From Gammaproteobacteria bacterium (lineage in GTDB: Bacteria; Pseudomonadota; Gammaproteobacteria; Poriferisulfidales; Poriferisulfidaceae), in assembly GCA_026706895.1 (NCBI GenBank), contig JAPOXW010000027.1:136373-182944 (forward strand): 46,572 nucleotides of DNA. Reading direction: 5' to 3'. The translations under genes were made by a program, and so were the position numbers. How positions within the stretch are numbered: the stretch's first letter is position 1; each line of letters opens with the position of its first letter. Shown here piece by piece: positions 1-8,432 of this stretch. Under the pieces are notes generated by a model. It was given only the letters and a program-made list of their open reading frames with translations, was not told where the DNA came from and did no database searches.

Positions 1-642
1 GCCCGCTTCAAAAGCTCGACCAACCGCGCCCCGCGACAGTCGACGCCCGGAAGCGAGGGCGAGAGCCGAACATTGAACCTGGAACTCAAACTGATGGCGG
101 ATGTGGGACTGCTGGGCCTGCCCAATGCGGGCAAGTCCACACTGGTCCGTGCCGTATCGGAAGCGACCCCGAAAGTGGCGGATTATCCGTTTACGACCCT
201 GCACCCCCATCTGGGTGTAGTTCGGGTGGGCGCATACCGGCGGTTCGTGATCGCAGATATCCCGGGCATCATCGAGGGAGCTGCCGAAGGCGCAGGCCTC
301 GGCCTGCAGTTCCTCCGCCACCTGGCACGTACCCGCTTGCTCCTGCATCTTGTGGACCTTGGCGATGATTCGGGGCCCGGCCCGGTCGAATCCGTGCGGC
401 AGATCGAGAAGGAACTGCAGCAGTCGAAAGAAGTCTCTTTTGCGCAACCCCGCTGGCTGGTCGGGACCAAGGCCGACCTTTTGCCGGAGGAAGAGGGCGA
501 GGCAAGGCTGGCCGCCCTGTGCCGGGAACTGGACTGGACCGGCCCGAGTTTCCTGATTTCCGCAGTAGCGCATCGCGGGCTTGAACCCCTGATCCAGCAA
601 ATCGACCGGTTTTTGGAGGCTTGGCGTGAACAAGCGGCATGA
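1..642 (+). CDS. obg: GTPase Obg/CgtA, 5'-truncated by the window edge
   Basis: This is the last 213 residues of the Obg/CgtA ribosome-assembly GTPase; the reading frame is open from base 1, so the start and most of the glycine-rich Obg domain lie outside the window. Residues 1-30 match the end of the Obg domain ([11 protein letters not shown]). The G domain follows: Walker [10 protein letters not shown] at 39-47, the ADYPFTT switch I, DIPG (G3), GTKADL (G4) and LISA (G5). The protein stops soon after the G domain without a long acidic tail. Known role: 50S subunit maturation and stringent-response-linked growth control. Its 3' end overlaps proB by 17 bp, the usual obg-proB order of this class. 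Confidence 0.97.
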   Translation, partial: ARFKSSTNRAPRQSTPGSEGESRTLNLELKLMADVGLLGLPNAGKSTLVRAVSEATPKVADYPFTTLHPHLGVVRVGAYRRFVIADIPGIIEGAAEGAGLGLQFLRHLARTRLLLHLVDLGDDSGPGPVESVRQIEKELQQSKEVSFAQPRWLVGTKADLLPEEEGEARLAALCRELDWTGPSFLISAVAHRGLEPLIQQIDRFLEAWREQAA

Positions 643-1765
643 ACTTGGCGCATCGGAGCGCTGGGTCATTAAATTCGGCAGTTCCCTGGTAACTGGGGAG
701 GGTTGCGGGCTGAATCGTCCAGCAATCGAAGACTGGATGCGCCAAGTCGCGCTGTTCAGGGAACAGCGGCGCAAGGTCGCCCTGGTTTCCTCGGGTGCCG
801 TAGCCGAAGGGATGAACCGGCTGGACTGGACCGACAGGCCGGATTCGTTGCATGACCTTCAGGCTGCCGCTGCTGTCGGCCAGATGGGGCTGGTGCAGGC
901 TTATGAAGTGGCCTTGTCGCACCATGGGCACCACAGCGCCCAGATCTTGCTGACTCACGAGGGCCTGACGGATCGGGCGCGTTACCTGAATGCCCGAACC
1001 ACTCTGCGAACCCTGCTGAATCTTGGCGTCATCCCCGTGGTCAACGAGAACGACACCGTTTCGACCCGGGAATTGCAACTCGGCGACAACGATACGCTGG
1101 CGGCATTGGTCGCCAATCTGATTGAGGCAGATCTCATGGTGATCCTGACGGACCAGCCCGGCCTGTTCGACAAAGATCCTAATCTTGACGCGGATGCTCG
1201 CCTGATCGAGGAAGCCTGGATCGACGACCCGGCGCTGGACGATTACGCCGGACAAGGCCAAGGACGCCTGGGCCGAGGAGGCATGCGGACCAAAATCGAG
1301 GCCGCGCGGATCGCTGCGCGCAGCGGAACCCATTGCCTGATCGCAAACGGCGCGGAACCGGACATCTTGTGCCGGATCGCCGAGGGCGAAGCCTGCGGAA
1401 CCCTTTTGTCTCCCCGGGACGAACCTCTGTCCGCGCGGCGGCAATGGATCGCCGGGTTGCTCCGCGGCGAAGGCTGCCTGCACGTTGACGCCGGAGCCGA
1501 GCGGGCTTTGCGGGCGGGCAAAAGCCTCCTGCCGGTAGGCGTCACCGAAGTCGAGGGGTCATTCCTCCCAGGAGACGTGGTCCGGGTCTTGACCGAACAG
1601 GGCCGCGAAATCGCACGGGGCATCGTCAACTATGCGGCGGACGACGCACGTCGCATTCGCGGGCGCCGCAGCGAAGAACTTGACTCTATACTTGGCGTGG
1701 TCGGAGAACCTGAAATCATTCACCGAGACAACCTTTGCCCTCTGTGGGAGACAACCGGCTCATGA
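626..1765 (+). CDS. proB: Glutamate 5-kinase
   Basis: This 379-residue enzyme phosphorylates glutamate with ATP, the first committed step of proline synthesis. The amino-acid-kinase domain starts with [11 protein letters not shown] and includes [10 protein letters not shown] and [14 protein letters not shown]-terminal PUA domain follows from about residue 280 ([17 protein letters not shown]...GIVNY). The length is close to the 367 residues of the E. coli enzyme. The GTG start at 626 is chosen because GGAGG lies at 616-619 with good spacing; the gene therefore begins inside obg. Its stop overlaps the pepP start as ATGA. The next proline gene (proA) is not in the window. Confidence 0.96.
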   Translation: MNKRHELGASERWVIKFGSSLVTGEGCGLNRPAIEDWMRQVALFREQRRKVALVSSGAVAEGMNRLDWTDRPDSLHDLQAAAAVGQMGLVQAYEVALSHHGHHSAQILLTHEGLTDRARYLNARTTLRTLLNLGVIPVVNENDTVSTRELQLGDNDTLAALVANLIEADLMVILTDQPGLFDKDPNLDADARLIEEAWIDDPALDDYAGQGQGRLGRGGMRTKIEAARIAARSGTHCLIANGAEPDILCRIAEGEACGTLLSPRDEPLSARRQWIAGLLRGEGCLHVDAGAERALRAGKSLLPVGVTEVEGSFLPGDVVRVLTEQGREIARGIVNYAADDARRIRGRRSEELDSILGVVGEPEIIHRDNLCPLWETTGS

Positions 1766-3078
1766 TCTCGCAAACTGAATATGCACGGCGGCGCAAGAGA
1801 CTCATGCGCCGGATTGGACCGGATGCGGTGGCCTTGATCCCCGCAGCCCCGGCCCGCGTCCAAAGCCGCGATGTCCACTGGCCGTACCGGCAGGACAGCG
1901 ACTTTCTATACCTGACCGGGTTCCCGGAGCCGGATGCCGTCGCGATGCTGCTTCCCGGACACCCGGACGGCGAATTCGTGATGTTCTGCAAGTCGCGCAA
2001 TCCGGCCGTCGAGCAATGGGAAGGTGCACTTGCCGGTGTGGAGGGAGCCTGCGAGCACTACGGGGCGGATGCGGCCTACCCCATCGAGAAACTGAACGAT
2101 ATGGTGCTGACGCTGCTCCGGGAACGGCAGACCCTGTGCTACGCGCTAGGGCAAGACGGAGACTTCGACGGGCGGGTTGCCCGCTGGATCGACCAGATGC
2201 GTCTCCGCAGCCGGACCGGCCACAATCCTCCGGAGGAATGCCGGTTGCTCGACCGGGACCTGCACGAGATGCGCCTGTTCAAGAGCCGCAGCGAGATCGC
2301 GCTGATGCGCAAGGCTTCCGCCATCGTGACCGGTGCCCACCGCCGCGCCATGGGCACGGCGAAACCAGGATGTTATGAGTACGAACTGGAAGCCGAGCTG
2401 GTGTATGAAACCCAGCGCCACGACATGCGTTTTGCTTATTCCAGCATTGTGGCTTCAGGCCACAATGCCTGCACGCTCCATTATTCCGAGAACTCCCGCC
2501 GAACCGAGGAAGGCGACCTGGTCTTGATCGACAGCGGGGGCATGTTGGCCGGTTATGCCAGCGACATCACCCGCACCTGGCCGGTGAGCGGTCGGTTCAC
2601 GCCCGCGCAACGGGAAATTTACGAGCTGGTCCTGGAAGCGCAGCGGGCGGCCATCCGCCGGTGCGTCCCCGGCAACACCTGGGACGACCTCCACCGCGCG
2701 GCAACCCGCGCTCTGACCCGTGGCTTGGTGCATCTGGGAATACTGAAAGGGCGATGGCAGACCCTGTGGAAGAAGGAGGCGTACAAGCCCTATTTCATGC
2801 ATGGAACTTCTCATTGGCTGGGCATGGATGTGCACGACGTCGGGGAGTACCGCGTCAACGGGAAGTGGCGAGGGCTGGAACCCGGCATGGTGACGACGGT
2901 AGAGCCCGGGCTTTACTTCACGCCGGGACTCAGAGGGGTGCCGAGGCGATTTCGGGGCATCGGGGTGCGGATCGAGGACGACGTGGCGGTGACCCGCAAG
3001 GGGCCGGACGTGCTCAGCGCGGGCCTGCCTTCCGATCCGGACGACATCTGCCGTCTCGTGGGGGCAGCGGTACAGTGA
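1762..3078 (+). CDS. pepP: Xaa-Pro aminopeptidase (aminopeptidase P, M24B)
   Basis: This 438-residue metallopeptidase removes N-terminal residues that precede proline. The N-terminal domain has the PYRQDSDFLYLTGFPEPDA motif. The pita-bread domain carries the metal ligands in order: VLIDSGG and YASDITRTW (two Asp), MHGTSHWLGMDVHD (His), TVEPGLY (Glu) and RIEDDV (Glu). The start is the ATG at 1762, which overlaps the proB stop and gives the family N-terminus [11 protein letters not shown]; a longer in-frame opening from 1735 is unlikely. The following ubi genes reproduce the pepP-ubiH-visC order known in E. coli, but here the cluster sits behind proB. Confidence 0.96.
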   Translation: MISQTEYARRRKRLMRRIGPDAVALIPAAPARVQSRDVHWPYRQDSDFLYLTGFPEPDAVAMLLPGHPDGEFVMFCKSRNPAVEQWEGALAGVEGACEHYGADAAYPIEKLNDMVLTLLRERQTLCYALGQDGDFDGRVARWIDQMRLRSRTGHNPPEECRLLDRDLHEMRLFKSRSEIALMRKASAIVTGAHRRAMGTAKPGCYEYELEAELVYETQRHDMRFAYSSIVASGHNACTLHYSENSRRTEEGDLVLIDSGGMLAGYASDITRTWPVSGRFTPAQREIYELVLEAQRAAIRRCVPGNTWDDLHRAATRALTRGLVHLGILKGRWQTLWKKEAYKPYFMHGTSHWLGMDVHDVGEYRVNGKWRGLEPGMVTTVEPGLYFTPGLRGVPRRFRGIGVRIEDDVAVTRKGPDVLSAGLPSDPDDICRLVGAAVQ

Positions 3079-4310
3079 GCGAAACCGAAACGAACCCGGA
3101 CCTGATTATTGCCGGCGGCGGGCTGGCCGGCCTGATGCAGGCCGTTCTGCTGGGCTCTTCCGGCTGGAAAATTGGGGTGCTGGAACGCAGCGACGGGCTC
3201 TCGGCCTTGGCCGACCCGCGCAGCCTCGCCTTGTCCGAAAGCACCCGGCGGATCCTTGATTCGGTTGGGGCATGGGACGCACTCTCGTCCGAATGCGCGC
3301 CGGTATCGCATATCGACGTCTCCCAACGTGGCGCTTTTGGATCGACCCGCCTGCATGCTGAAGACGAACAACTGCCGGCTCTGGGTTATGTCGTACCTGC
3401 GGGAACCCTGGCCGGGACCCTGCGCAAGGCAGTCGACGATTTGCCGAACTGCGAAATCCTGACACAGACCTCCGTCGAACAAGTACAACCTCAGGAGGCC
3501 AGCATTGAACTGAAGATCAGGAAAGACGCCACCCCGCAGACCATGTCCGCGCGTCTCCTGATTGCCGCGGATGGGGCACGGTCGGCCTTGCGCGGTGCCT
3601 TGGGGTTGCACGCGGAAGAAGTGGATTACGATCAAAGTGCCGTGGTGGCGGAAGTCGAAATGGATCGGGCGGCAGAAGGCTGGGCGTACGAGCGTTTCAC
3701 CGACACCGGCCCTCTGGCCCTGCTGCCACACCCGTCAGGCCGGCGAGCCCTGGTTTGGGCGCTGTCTCGCGGGGATGCCCGACAGGTCCGGGTGTGGTCC
3801 GATTCCAAGTTCTGCCGCGAACTACAGCAAGTGCTGGGGTCACGCGCCGGTCAAGTCACCGATGCGGGACCGCGAAATTTTTATGATTTGACGTTTCGGC
3901 GGGTCCGCCAGAGAGTCGGCACTCGCAGCGTCCTGATTGGAGACGCGGCCTACGGCTTCCACCCCGTGGCGGCACAAGGATTCAATTTGGTCGTGCGGGA
4001 TGCTGCATGGCTCGCCCAAGAACTTCGGGACGCCAAACAGGGAGGAGCTGATCCTGGTGATCCTGAACTGCTCGAAGGATACGCCTGCGCACGTGACACG
4101 GATGCACGGAGAGTCGCCGGATTCACGGACTTCCTCGCCCGTGGGTTCGTGATGCAGAATCCTTTGATCCGCGGTGCGCGTGCCGCCAGTTTGTTTGCCT
4201 TGGACAGCATGCCGCAATGCCGGACCCGACTGGTCCGCTTTGGAATGGGCGCAGACCTTCCGCAGGCTGACTTGGCCTTGAAAATGAAGGAAGAGCAAGC
4301 CCATGCCTGA
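3075..4310 (+). CDS. ubiH: 2-octaprenyl-6-methoxyphenol hydroxylase, FAD-dependent
   Basis: This 411-residue flavoprotein monooxygenase belongs to aerobic ubiquinone synthesis. Visible motifs are the Rossmann GGGLAGL near residue 11, DPRSLALSESTRRIL, IAADGARSALR, and the second FAD motif VLIGDAAYGFHPVAAQGFN. WSDSKFCRELQ closely resembles E. coli UbiH. In the second FAD motif the usual GDAAH reads GDAAY, and AGQG reads AAQG. The GTG start at 3075 overlaps the pepP stop (GTGA); the much longer in-frame opening upstream is only the shadow of pepP. It overlaps the next gene by 8 bp. Confidence 0.92.
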   Translation: MSETETNPDLIIAGGGLAGLMQAVLLGSSGWKIGVLERSDGLSALADPRSLALSESTRRILDSVGAWDALSSECAPVSHIDVSQRGAFGSTRLHAEDEQLPALGYVVPAGTLAGTLRKAVDDLPNCEILTQTSVEQVQPQEASIELKIRKDATPQTMSARLLIAADGARSALRGALGLHAEEVDYDQSAVVAEVEMDRAAEGWAYERFTDTGPLALLPHPSGRRALVWALSRGDARQVRVWSDSKFCRELQQVLGSRAGQVTDAGPRNFYDLTFRRVRQRVGTRSVLIGDAAYGFHPVAAQGFNLVVRDAAWLAQELRDAKQGGADPGDPELLEGYACARDTDARRVAGFTDFLARGFVMQNPLIRGARAASLFALDSMPQCRTRLVRFGMGADLPQADLALKMKEEQAHA

Positions 4311-5499
4311 TGTGGTGGTGATCGGCGGAGGCGCGGTCGGCCTGACCACCGCCGCATTGCTGGCGCGATCCGGATTTCAGGTCGAACTGGTCGAACAGCG
4401 GGAGCTTCCACCGAAAGAACCGGGGCCGGACCCCGAAATCCGGGTGCTGGCGCTGACTCCGGCGTCCGAAGCGATTCTACGGGCCTGCGGAGCATGGGAA
4501 AACCTGGACCTAAACCGTGTCCAGCCCTGGACCCGGATGCAGGTTTGGGGGGAGCCCAACCATGACGGGGTCGAATTTCTGGCATCCGACATCAACAAGC
4601 CACAGCTTGGGCACATCGTGGAAAACACGGTGCTGGTCCGGGCACTGCACCAAGCCCTGCAAGATGCTGGCGTGACACTTCACTGTCCAGACTCGGTTAC
4701 CCGGCTTGAGCATTATTCGTCCGGCGTCACTTTGGATCTGGAATCCGGCACTCAACTGGATACCCGCTTGGTCGTGGCGGCGGACGGTGCGGATTCGAAA
4801 ACCCGGTCGCTGGCTGGACTTGGGTGGGATTACCGGCCGTACCGCGAGCAGGCCATCGTCGCGGAAATCGAAACTGAACTGCCAGGCGAACCGACGGCGC
4901 GGCAGCGATTTACTGTGGATGGCCCGGCCGCTTTGTTGCCGTTATTCAATCGCCATTATTCGCTGGTCTGGTCGACGACCCAAGCCGAGGCACTAATGGA
5001 CTTGGATTCGAGTGAATTTGAGGCCGGGCTGACAGAGGCCGTAGGAGAACGCTTGGGCGCGATGCATCTTTGCGGGCCACGCGTAAAGTTTCCGTTGGGC
5101 CGCGGTTGCGCACCGCACTGGTGCGCGGAGGGCATCGTGTTGGTCGGCGATGCGGCGCATGTGGTGCATCCTCTGGCTGGACTGGGCCAAAACCTGGGGC
5201 TGATGGATGCGGCCGTTCTGCAGGAAGAAATTGCCATTCACTCGCTCGGCCTGCGTGCCTTGCGCGCGTATGAGCGCCGACGCAAGGGTCCGGTCAGAGC
5301 AACTCAGTATCTGCTCGAAGGATTCCGCCTAGGCTTCGGCAGTGGATGGCAGGGCTTCCGGCAGGCGGGAGACCTGGCGATGGAATTGACTGGTCGATAT
5401 CGGGCGGTGCGGAGATTCTTCATCCATCAGGCAGACGGATGTCTGGACGGCCCAAGGTGGCTAAGAACCGGGGAGGCTTTCCCGGAAAGCGGCGTATGA
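4303..5499 (+). CDS. ubiI: Ubiquinone hydroxylase of the UbiI/VisC family
   Basis: This 398-residue FAD monooxygenase is paralogous to the upstream gene. It has VVIGGGAVGL at the N-terminus, LGHIVENTVL (characteristic of UbiI/VisC), VVAADGADSKTRS, and the canonical LVGDAAHVVHPLAGLGQN. The likely reaction is C5 hydroxylation of the octaprenyl phenol ring. UbiF- or UbiM-type regiospecificity cannot be excluded from sequence alone. AAGGAAG at 4288-4294 precedes the ATG, which lies inside the ubiH end. The gene ends 13 bp from the convergent hipA, with no obvious terminator between them. Confidence 0.85.
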   Translation: MPDVVVIGGGAVGLTTAALLARSGFQVELVEQRELPPKEPGPDPEIRVLALTPASEAILRACGAWENLDLNRVQPWTRMQVWGEPNHDGVEFLASDINKPQLGHIVENTVLVRALHQALQDAGVTLHCPDSVTRLEHYSSGVTLDLESGTQLDTRLVVAADGADSKTRSLAGLGWDYRPYREQAIVAEIETELPGEPTARQRFTVDGPAALLPLFNRHYSLVWSTTQAEALMDLDSSEFEAGLTEAVGERLGAMHLCGPRVKFPLGRGCAPHWCAEGIVLVGDAAHVVHPLAGLGQNLGLMDAAVLQEEIAIHSLGLRALRAYERRRKGPVRATQYLLEGFRLGFGSGWQGFRQAGDLAMELTGRYRAVRRFFIHQADGCLDGPRWLRTGEAFPESGV

Positions 5500-5512
5500 C
5501 GAGGCCGCAAAC

Positions 5513-6820
5513 TTAGGCTTTTTCGGCCAAGCCCGTGCGGTGAGTCTGCCCGACCCGCTCAACAACCTCTTTGTCCAGCCCGGCTTCCAATCCAAAAGTG
5601 GGCCAGTTTCTTGCGGCGGCAATGACCTCATCCAGAATGCGCGCGGCGACACGCTTCTTGATTCCGGAACTGTCGGCGAAGTGGAAGACGTCCTCGCGCT
5701 CGAACCCATTCCGTTTGCCCGCCATACTCATCTGGTGTTCCCGGGTCCAGAGACCGGAGGGGTTGTAGGCGTAGATGACGTCATAGGCGGGTGACAGCCT
5801 CCAGGCCCCGGCCCGGTCCATCAGGAACGAGATGTTCTTGACGTGATCGTCCTGGTTGCGGGTCACCACGTTGAAGACCGTGCGCCGGAACTGCTCTTCG
5901 ATCGCAGGCATACCTAGACCCAAGCCCCGGATGGTTTGCATGGCCTGCTCGTATGCATAACTCCGGGGATCGTTCAGGTCGTAGTGCCGCAGTGCCGCCA
6001 AGGACTGCACGTGAATCTTTCGCCCCTTTGCGTCGCGGTCAAACCGCCGAGTCATGAAATGGCTGAGCCCGCCTTCGTGATGGAGCCGACAGTCCATCAT
6101 CTCGATTCCGGCTTCCCGCGCCATCAGATGATAGGCGTATTCAATCTTTCCGAAGCCCTGAGAGCCACCCAAGCCGCCGCTTCGGTCGTTCGACATCCCG
6201 TCGAACTTGAGCAGCCAGTGTTCGAAATCCTCTCCCGCATCGATTTGGCCCGACCGAAACTCCCCGGTAGCCGGATTCCAGGCCAGTACCGCCTTGGCGC
6301 GCGCACCACCGGCGGAGGTTCCGACCCTCAGAATGTTTTCAAGCTGCTTTGCATCATCCGGCTTTCCAAGCGTTCCACCCAACTGGTAGCGCTCATCAAG
6401 GATTCTGTTTGCAAGATCGGCCAACTGAGCTACATCCAACGGACCTGCCTCGCTCTCGTCACTCAAGGCCGGCCTGAATTCCAGTGCGCCAACGCCCCGT
6501 TTCCCGACATAGCAAAGCCGGCTGACCGGATCGAAGTCCTGAAGTTTCCGCCCTGTTTCAGCCAGCCAGACATCGATCAGTCGATTGCCGAACCGGTCCG
6601 GAAGCGCATCCGCTAAAAGTCCCGGCAGTCCTCTGAAGGCATCTCCGCGAAGCATCAGGAATTCATACGGCTCCGGACGCACGAGCATCATGAACGGCGA
6701 AATCTCCACGCCGGCTGAACCGAACGACGGGTGATACTGGAAGACCCCGAGGTCGCGTTTCTCATCCCACGAAACCACCCCCACCGGGCTATCCCACAGC
6801 AAGACCTCTGCATCAGCCAT
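5513..6820 (-). CDS. hipA: HipA-type serine/threonine kinase toxin
   Basis: This 435-residue HipA-like kinase is the probable toxin of a type II pair. The N-terminal coupling domain (LLWDSPVGVV...LPDRFGNRL, 8-81) precedes the kinase. The Gly-rich loop GTSAGGARAKA lies at 167-177; S169 is the likely counterpart of E. coli HipA autophosphorylated Ser150. A candidate ATP-contacting lysine is K205 (LLKFD). The catalytic NQDDH is at 322-326 and the metal-binding SPAYDV at 343-348. No key residue is missing, so it looks active. The ATG at 6820 is chosen for its GGAGG and its 8-bp overlap with hipB; a longer opening to 6904 only covers hipB. E. coli HipA targets GltX; the target here is unknown. Confidence 0.92.
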   Translation of the reverse strand: MADAEVLLWDSPVGVVSWDEKRDLGVFQYHPSFGSAGVEISPFMMLVRPEPYEFLMLRGDAFRGLPGLLADALPDRFGNRLIDVWLAETGRKLQDFDPVSRLCYVGKRGVGALEFRPALSDESEAGPLDVAQLADLANRILDERYQLGGTLGKPDDAKQLENILRVGTSAGGARAKAVLAWNPATGEFRSGQIDAGEDFEHWLLKFDGMSNDRSGGLGGSQGFGKIEYAYHLMAREAGIEMMDCRLHHEGGLSHFMTRRFDRDAKGRKIHVQSLAALRHYDLNDPRSYAYEQAMQTIRGLGLGMPAIEEQFRRTVFNVVTRNQDDHVKNISFLMDRAGAWRLSPAYDVIYAYNPSGLWTREHQMSMAGKRNGFEREDVFHFADSSGIKKRVAARILDEVIAAARNWPTFGLEAGLDKEVVERVGQTHRTGLAEKA

Positions 6821-7169
6821 CTTGGTCCTCCCCCCATGTCCAGGGTTTTTTCGGCGCCTGATGCCGGGCCGGACGGGCGCGCTTGCGTTCCGAGCGTCGC
6901 GCACTGATGCGCTCGATAGGACGGATGTCCTGTGCCGGGATCGTGCTGAGCAGGTGGTCGGTCATTCCAAGGGTGATGACTATGCGCAGGAAACTATCCA
7001 GCGCGCAGGAATGGCCCGCCTCAAGGCGGCGCAACGTGCGCAAACCAATGCCCGCTTCCCGGGCCAGGGTCTCTTGGGTAATGTTTCGCGAAAGACGAAC
7101 CTTCGCCAAGCGGGCTCCCAGTTCCGAGCACAGGCTTCCCGGCGTCATAGTGTCTATATTAGAGGCCAT
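6813..7169 (-). CDS. hipB: HipB-like Xre-family antitoxin/repressor
   Basis: This 118-residue protein has one Xre helix-turn-helix at about 18-75 (LAKVRLSRNITQETLAREAG, recognition helix IGLRTLRRLEAG). A strongly basic tail follows (ARRSERKRARPARHQAPKK). Known HipB proteins neutralise HipA and repress their own operon by binding dyad operators. A perfect 8-bp-arm dyad lies just upstream of the start, over its -10 and Shine-Dalgarno. ATG 7169 is preceded by AGGA; the second Met (residue 7) is an alternative start. The pair separates the ubi operon from rpsT and is probably a foreign insertion. Confidence 0.88.
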   Translation of the reverse strand: MASNIDTMTPGSLCSELGARLAKVRLSRNITQETLAREAGIGLRTLRRLEAGHSCALDSFLRIVITLGMTDHLLSTIPAQDIRPIERISARRSERKRARPARHQAPKKPWTWGEDQDG

Positions 7170-7174
7170 ATTTT

Positions 7175-7207
7175 TCCTATTATAATATATTTTTGCTGTT
7201 AATAGGA
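7175..7207 (-). promoter_or_regulatory. Candidate HipB operator (TCCTATTA-N17-TAATAGGA) with TATAAT boxes
   Basis: The sequence shows a perfect inverted repeat with 8-bp arms, 7175-7182 and 7200-7207, separated by 17 bases. On the minus strand a TATAAT (7184-7179) overlaps the proximal arm and another (7215-7210) lies just outside the distal arm. The hipB Shine-Dalgarno AGGA overlaps the proximal arm. E. coli HipB uses a TATCC-N8-GGATA dyad, so the layout is similar but the spacing is longer. Autoregulation by HipB is an inference. Confidence 0.55.
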
Positions 7208-7234
7208 CAATTATAGCTTATTTATATGTCATTG

Positions 7235-7296
7235 CTTCAGGCTCACTTCTCGTGAGAAACCGACTTCCCTTCAGGCTCATCTCTCGTTGGAAACCG
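7235..7296. repeat. Two imperfect tandem 28-bp repeats (34-bp period) upstream of rpsT
   Basis: Units 7235-7262 and 7269-7296 match at 24 of 28 positions and start with the same 11 bases (CTTCAGGCTCA). Unit 1 can fold as TCAC-TTCTC-GTGA (7243-7255). Unit 2 can pair TCTCTC (7280-7285) with GAGAGA (7299-7304). If rpsT transcription starts upstream of the repeats, they would lie in its leader. Confidence 0.7.
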
Positions 7297-7326
7297 CTGA
7301 GAGACCCGTCGGCCGAGCCTTTCATA

Positions 7327-7332
7327 TATAAT
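7327..7332 (+). promoter_or_regulatory. Perfect -10 box (TATAAT) nine bases before the rpsT start
   Basis: TATAAT is followed by the GC-rich GCGCCGCC, a discriminator type linked to stringent control, and then by the rpsT ATG. A start site 7-9 bases downstream would leave zero to three leader bases. No convincing -35 is seen at 7304-7309. Confidence 0.5.
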
Positions 7333-7341
7333 GCGCCGCCT

Positions 7342-7608
7342 ATGGCCAATTCAGCCCAAGCCCGAAAGCGCGCCCGTCAGGCGGATTCTCACCGTGCTGC
7401 CAATGTGGCGCTGGCGTCGCGCTACCGCACCTTTGTCAAGAAGGTCGTCAAGTTGATTGAGGAAGGTGATCGCGAACAGGCCACGCAGTCCTACAAAGAA
7501 GCCATCCCCGTAATCGACAGTGCGGTGACCCGCGGGTTGATCCACCGCAACAAGGCCGCTCGCCAGAAAAGCCGCCTCAACGCGCGAATCAAGAGCCTCA
7601 GCGCCTAA
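7342..7608 (+). CDS. rpsT: 30S ribosomal protein S20
   Basis: This 88-residue basic protein opens with MANSAQARKRARQ and ends KAARQKSRLNARIKSL, the S20 signature; E. coli S20 has 87 residues. It binds 16S rRNA early in 30S assembly. ATG 7342 is set by the family N-terminus; an in-frame opening from 7252 would add 30 unrelated residues. There is no Shine-Dalgarno before the ATG, while a TATAAT ends only nine bases upstream. E. coli rpsT also has weak initiation signals and is autoregulated at translation. Upstream of the hipBA module the next gene with the same orientation is the ubiI-like gene. Confidence 0.97.
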   Translation: MANSAQARKRARQADSHRAANVALASRYRTFVKKVVKLIEEGDREQATQSYKEAIPVIDSAVTRGLIHRNKAARQKSRLNARIKSLSA

Positions 7609-7615
7609 CACCCTG

Positions 7616-7655
7616 CCGGATTATTTCCGGAATATCGTCCTCATATCCATGAGGA
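7616..7655. terminator. Two small hairpins between convergent rpsT and plsC
   Basis: CCGGA-TTATT-TCCGG (7616-7630) and TCCTCAT-ATCC-ATGAGGA (7638-7655) lie in the 50-bp convergent gap. The second has a 7-bp stem and a good loop but lacks a pure T-run on either side, so terminator function is only plausible. Confidence 0.35.
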
Positions 7656-7658
7656 TCG

Positions 7659-8432
7659 TTATCTATTTTCCGATTCTGAAGCGTCAGGATTTCCTTCGAC
7701 GATCCCAACCACGAATTCCCGCGCCCGGTCCGCCAGATGCCGGCGGTCCAGGCCGTCCGGATTGATTGCCGGACCTATGTGCACTTCCGCCTGGATGGAT
7801 GGGCATCCGAGAATTTCCAAGATGCTGGCGGCCAATGTTTGCTGATCCACATAGGGCACCTTGGGGTGCACACCTTCCGGATGTGGATAACGCAACGCGA
7901 CCGGCTGTACACGCACTTCGCTTTCAATCGCTGCCGCAAAAAGGCGTGGATGGAATGAAAGCACGGTGTGACCTTTCCCTGTCGTCCCTTCGGGAAAGAT
8001 TGCGACGCTTTGCTGCCGTTTGAATGCTTTTCGGATTCCCTCGATGCTGCGCCGCGCCGCGCCTTCGCCTCCCCGCTTAATAAACAGCGTCCCACCCGCC
8101 CGGGACAAGCGGGAAATCAGCGGCCACCGGGCGACTTCCGCCTTGCTCAGAAATGCCACCGGCACAGCCGAGCCCAGCACCAGGATGTCCAACCATGAGA
8201 TATGGTTGCACACCACCAGGCAGGGTGCCTCGGCAGGCTGTCCAGTCACGGACACCCGGATGTTCAAGCAGGCCAAGACCCGCCGGTACCATTCCTGGTT
8301 TTTTTGCTGCGCCTCGGAATCCGGAGGGGTGGATTTCAACGCGCGGAGATGTTTCGCGTTTCCATGCACGAGTCCCCATCCGAGAGGGTACAGCAGCCAA
8401 AAAAACCGCCACAGACCGCGAATCAGTTTCAC
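7659..8432 (-). CDS. plsC: 1-acyl-sn-glycerol-3-phosphate acyltransferase
   Basis: This 257-residue PlsC-family enzyme transfers an acyl chain to lysophosphatidic acid to make phosphatidic acid. NHISWLD (76-82) is the catalytic NHxxxxD motif, and FPEGTT (146-151) is the substrate-binding motif. The N-terminal 25 residues are hydrophobic and aromatic ([14 protein letters not shown]), fitting a membrane anchor. Its start overlaps the stop of the DUF255 gene by 4 bp, so the two are co-transcribed. A paralogous role, for example in ornithine-lipid synthesis, cannot be ruled out. Confidence 0.88.
   Translation of the reverse strand: MKLIRGLWRFFWLLYPLGWGLVHGNAKHLRALKSTPPDSEAQQKNQEWYRRVLACLNIRVSVTGQPAEAPCLVVCNHISWLDILVLGSAVPVAFLSKAEVARWPLISRLSRAGGTLFIKRGGEGAARRSIEGIRKAFKRQQSVAIFPEGTTGKGHTVLSFHPRLFAAAIESEVRVQPVALRYPHPEGVHPKVPYVDQQTLAASILEILGCPSIQAEVHIGPAINPDGLDRRHLADRAREFVVGIVEGNPDASESENR

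Noticed and set aside
269-1483. Long antisense reading frame over proB (404 residues)
   Set aside because: It has no recognisable motif and mirrors a well-supported GC-rich gene; it is a codon-bias shadow.
7235-7296. Possible CRISPR array
   Set aside because: Only two degenerate units, a 6-bp spacer and no cas genes.
7252-7341. 30-residue N-terminal extension of S20
   Set aside because: S20 proteins begin at MANSAQ; the extension covers the promoter and repeat region.
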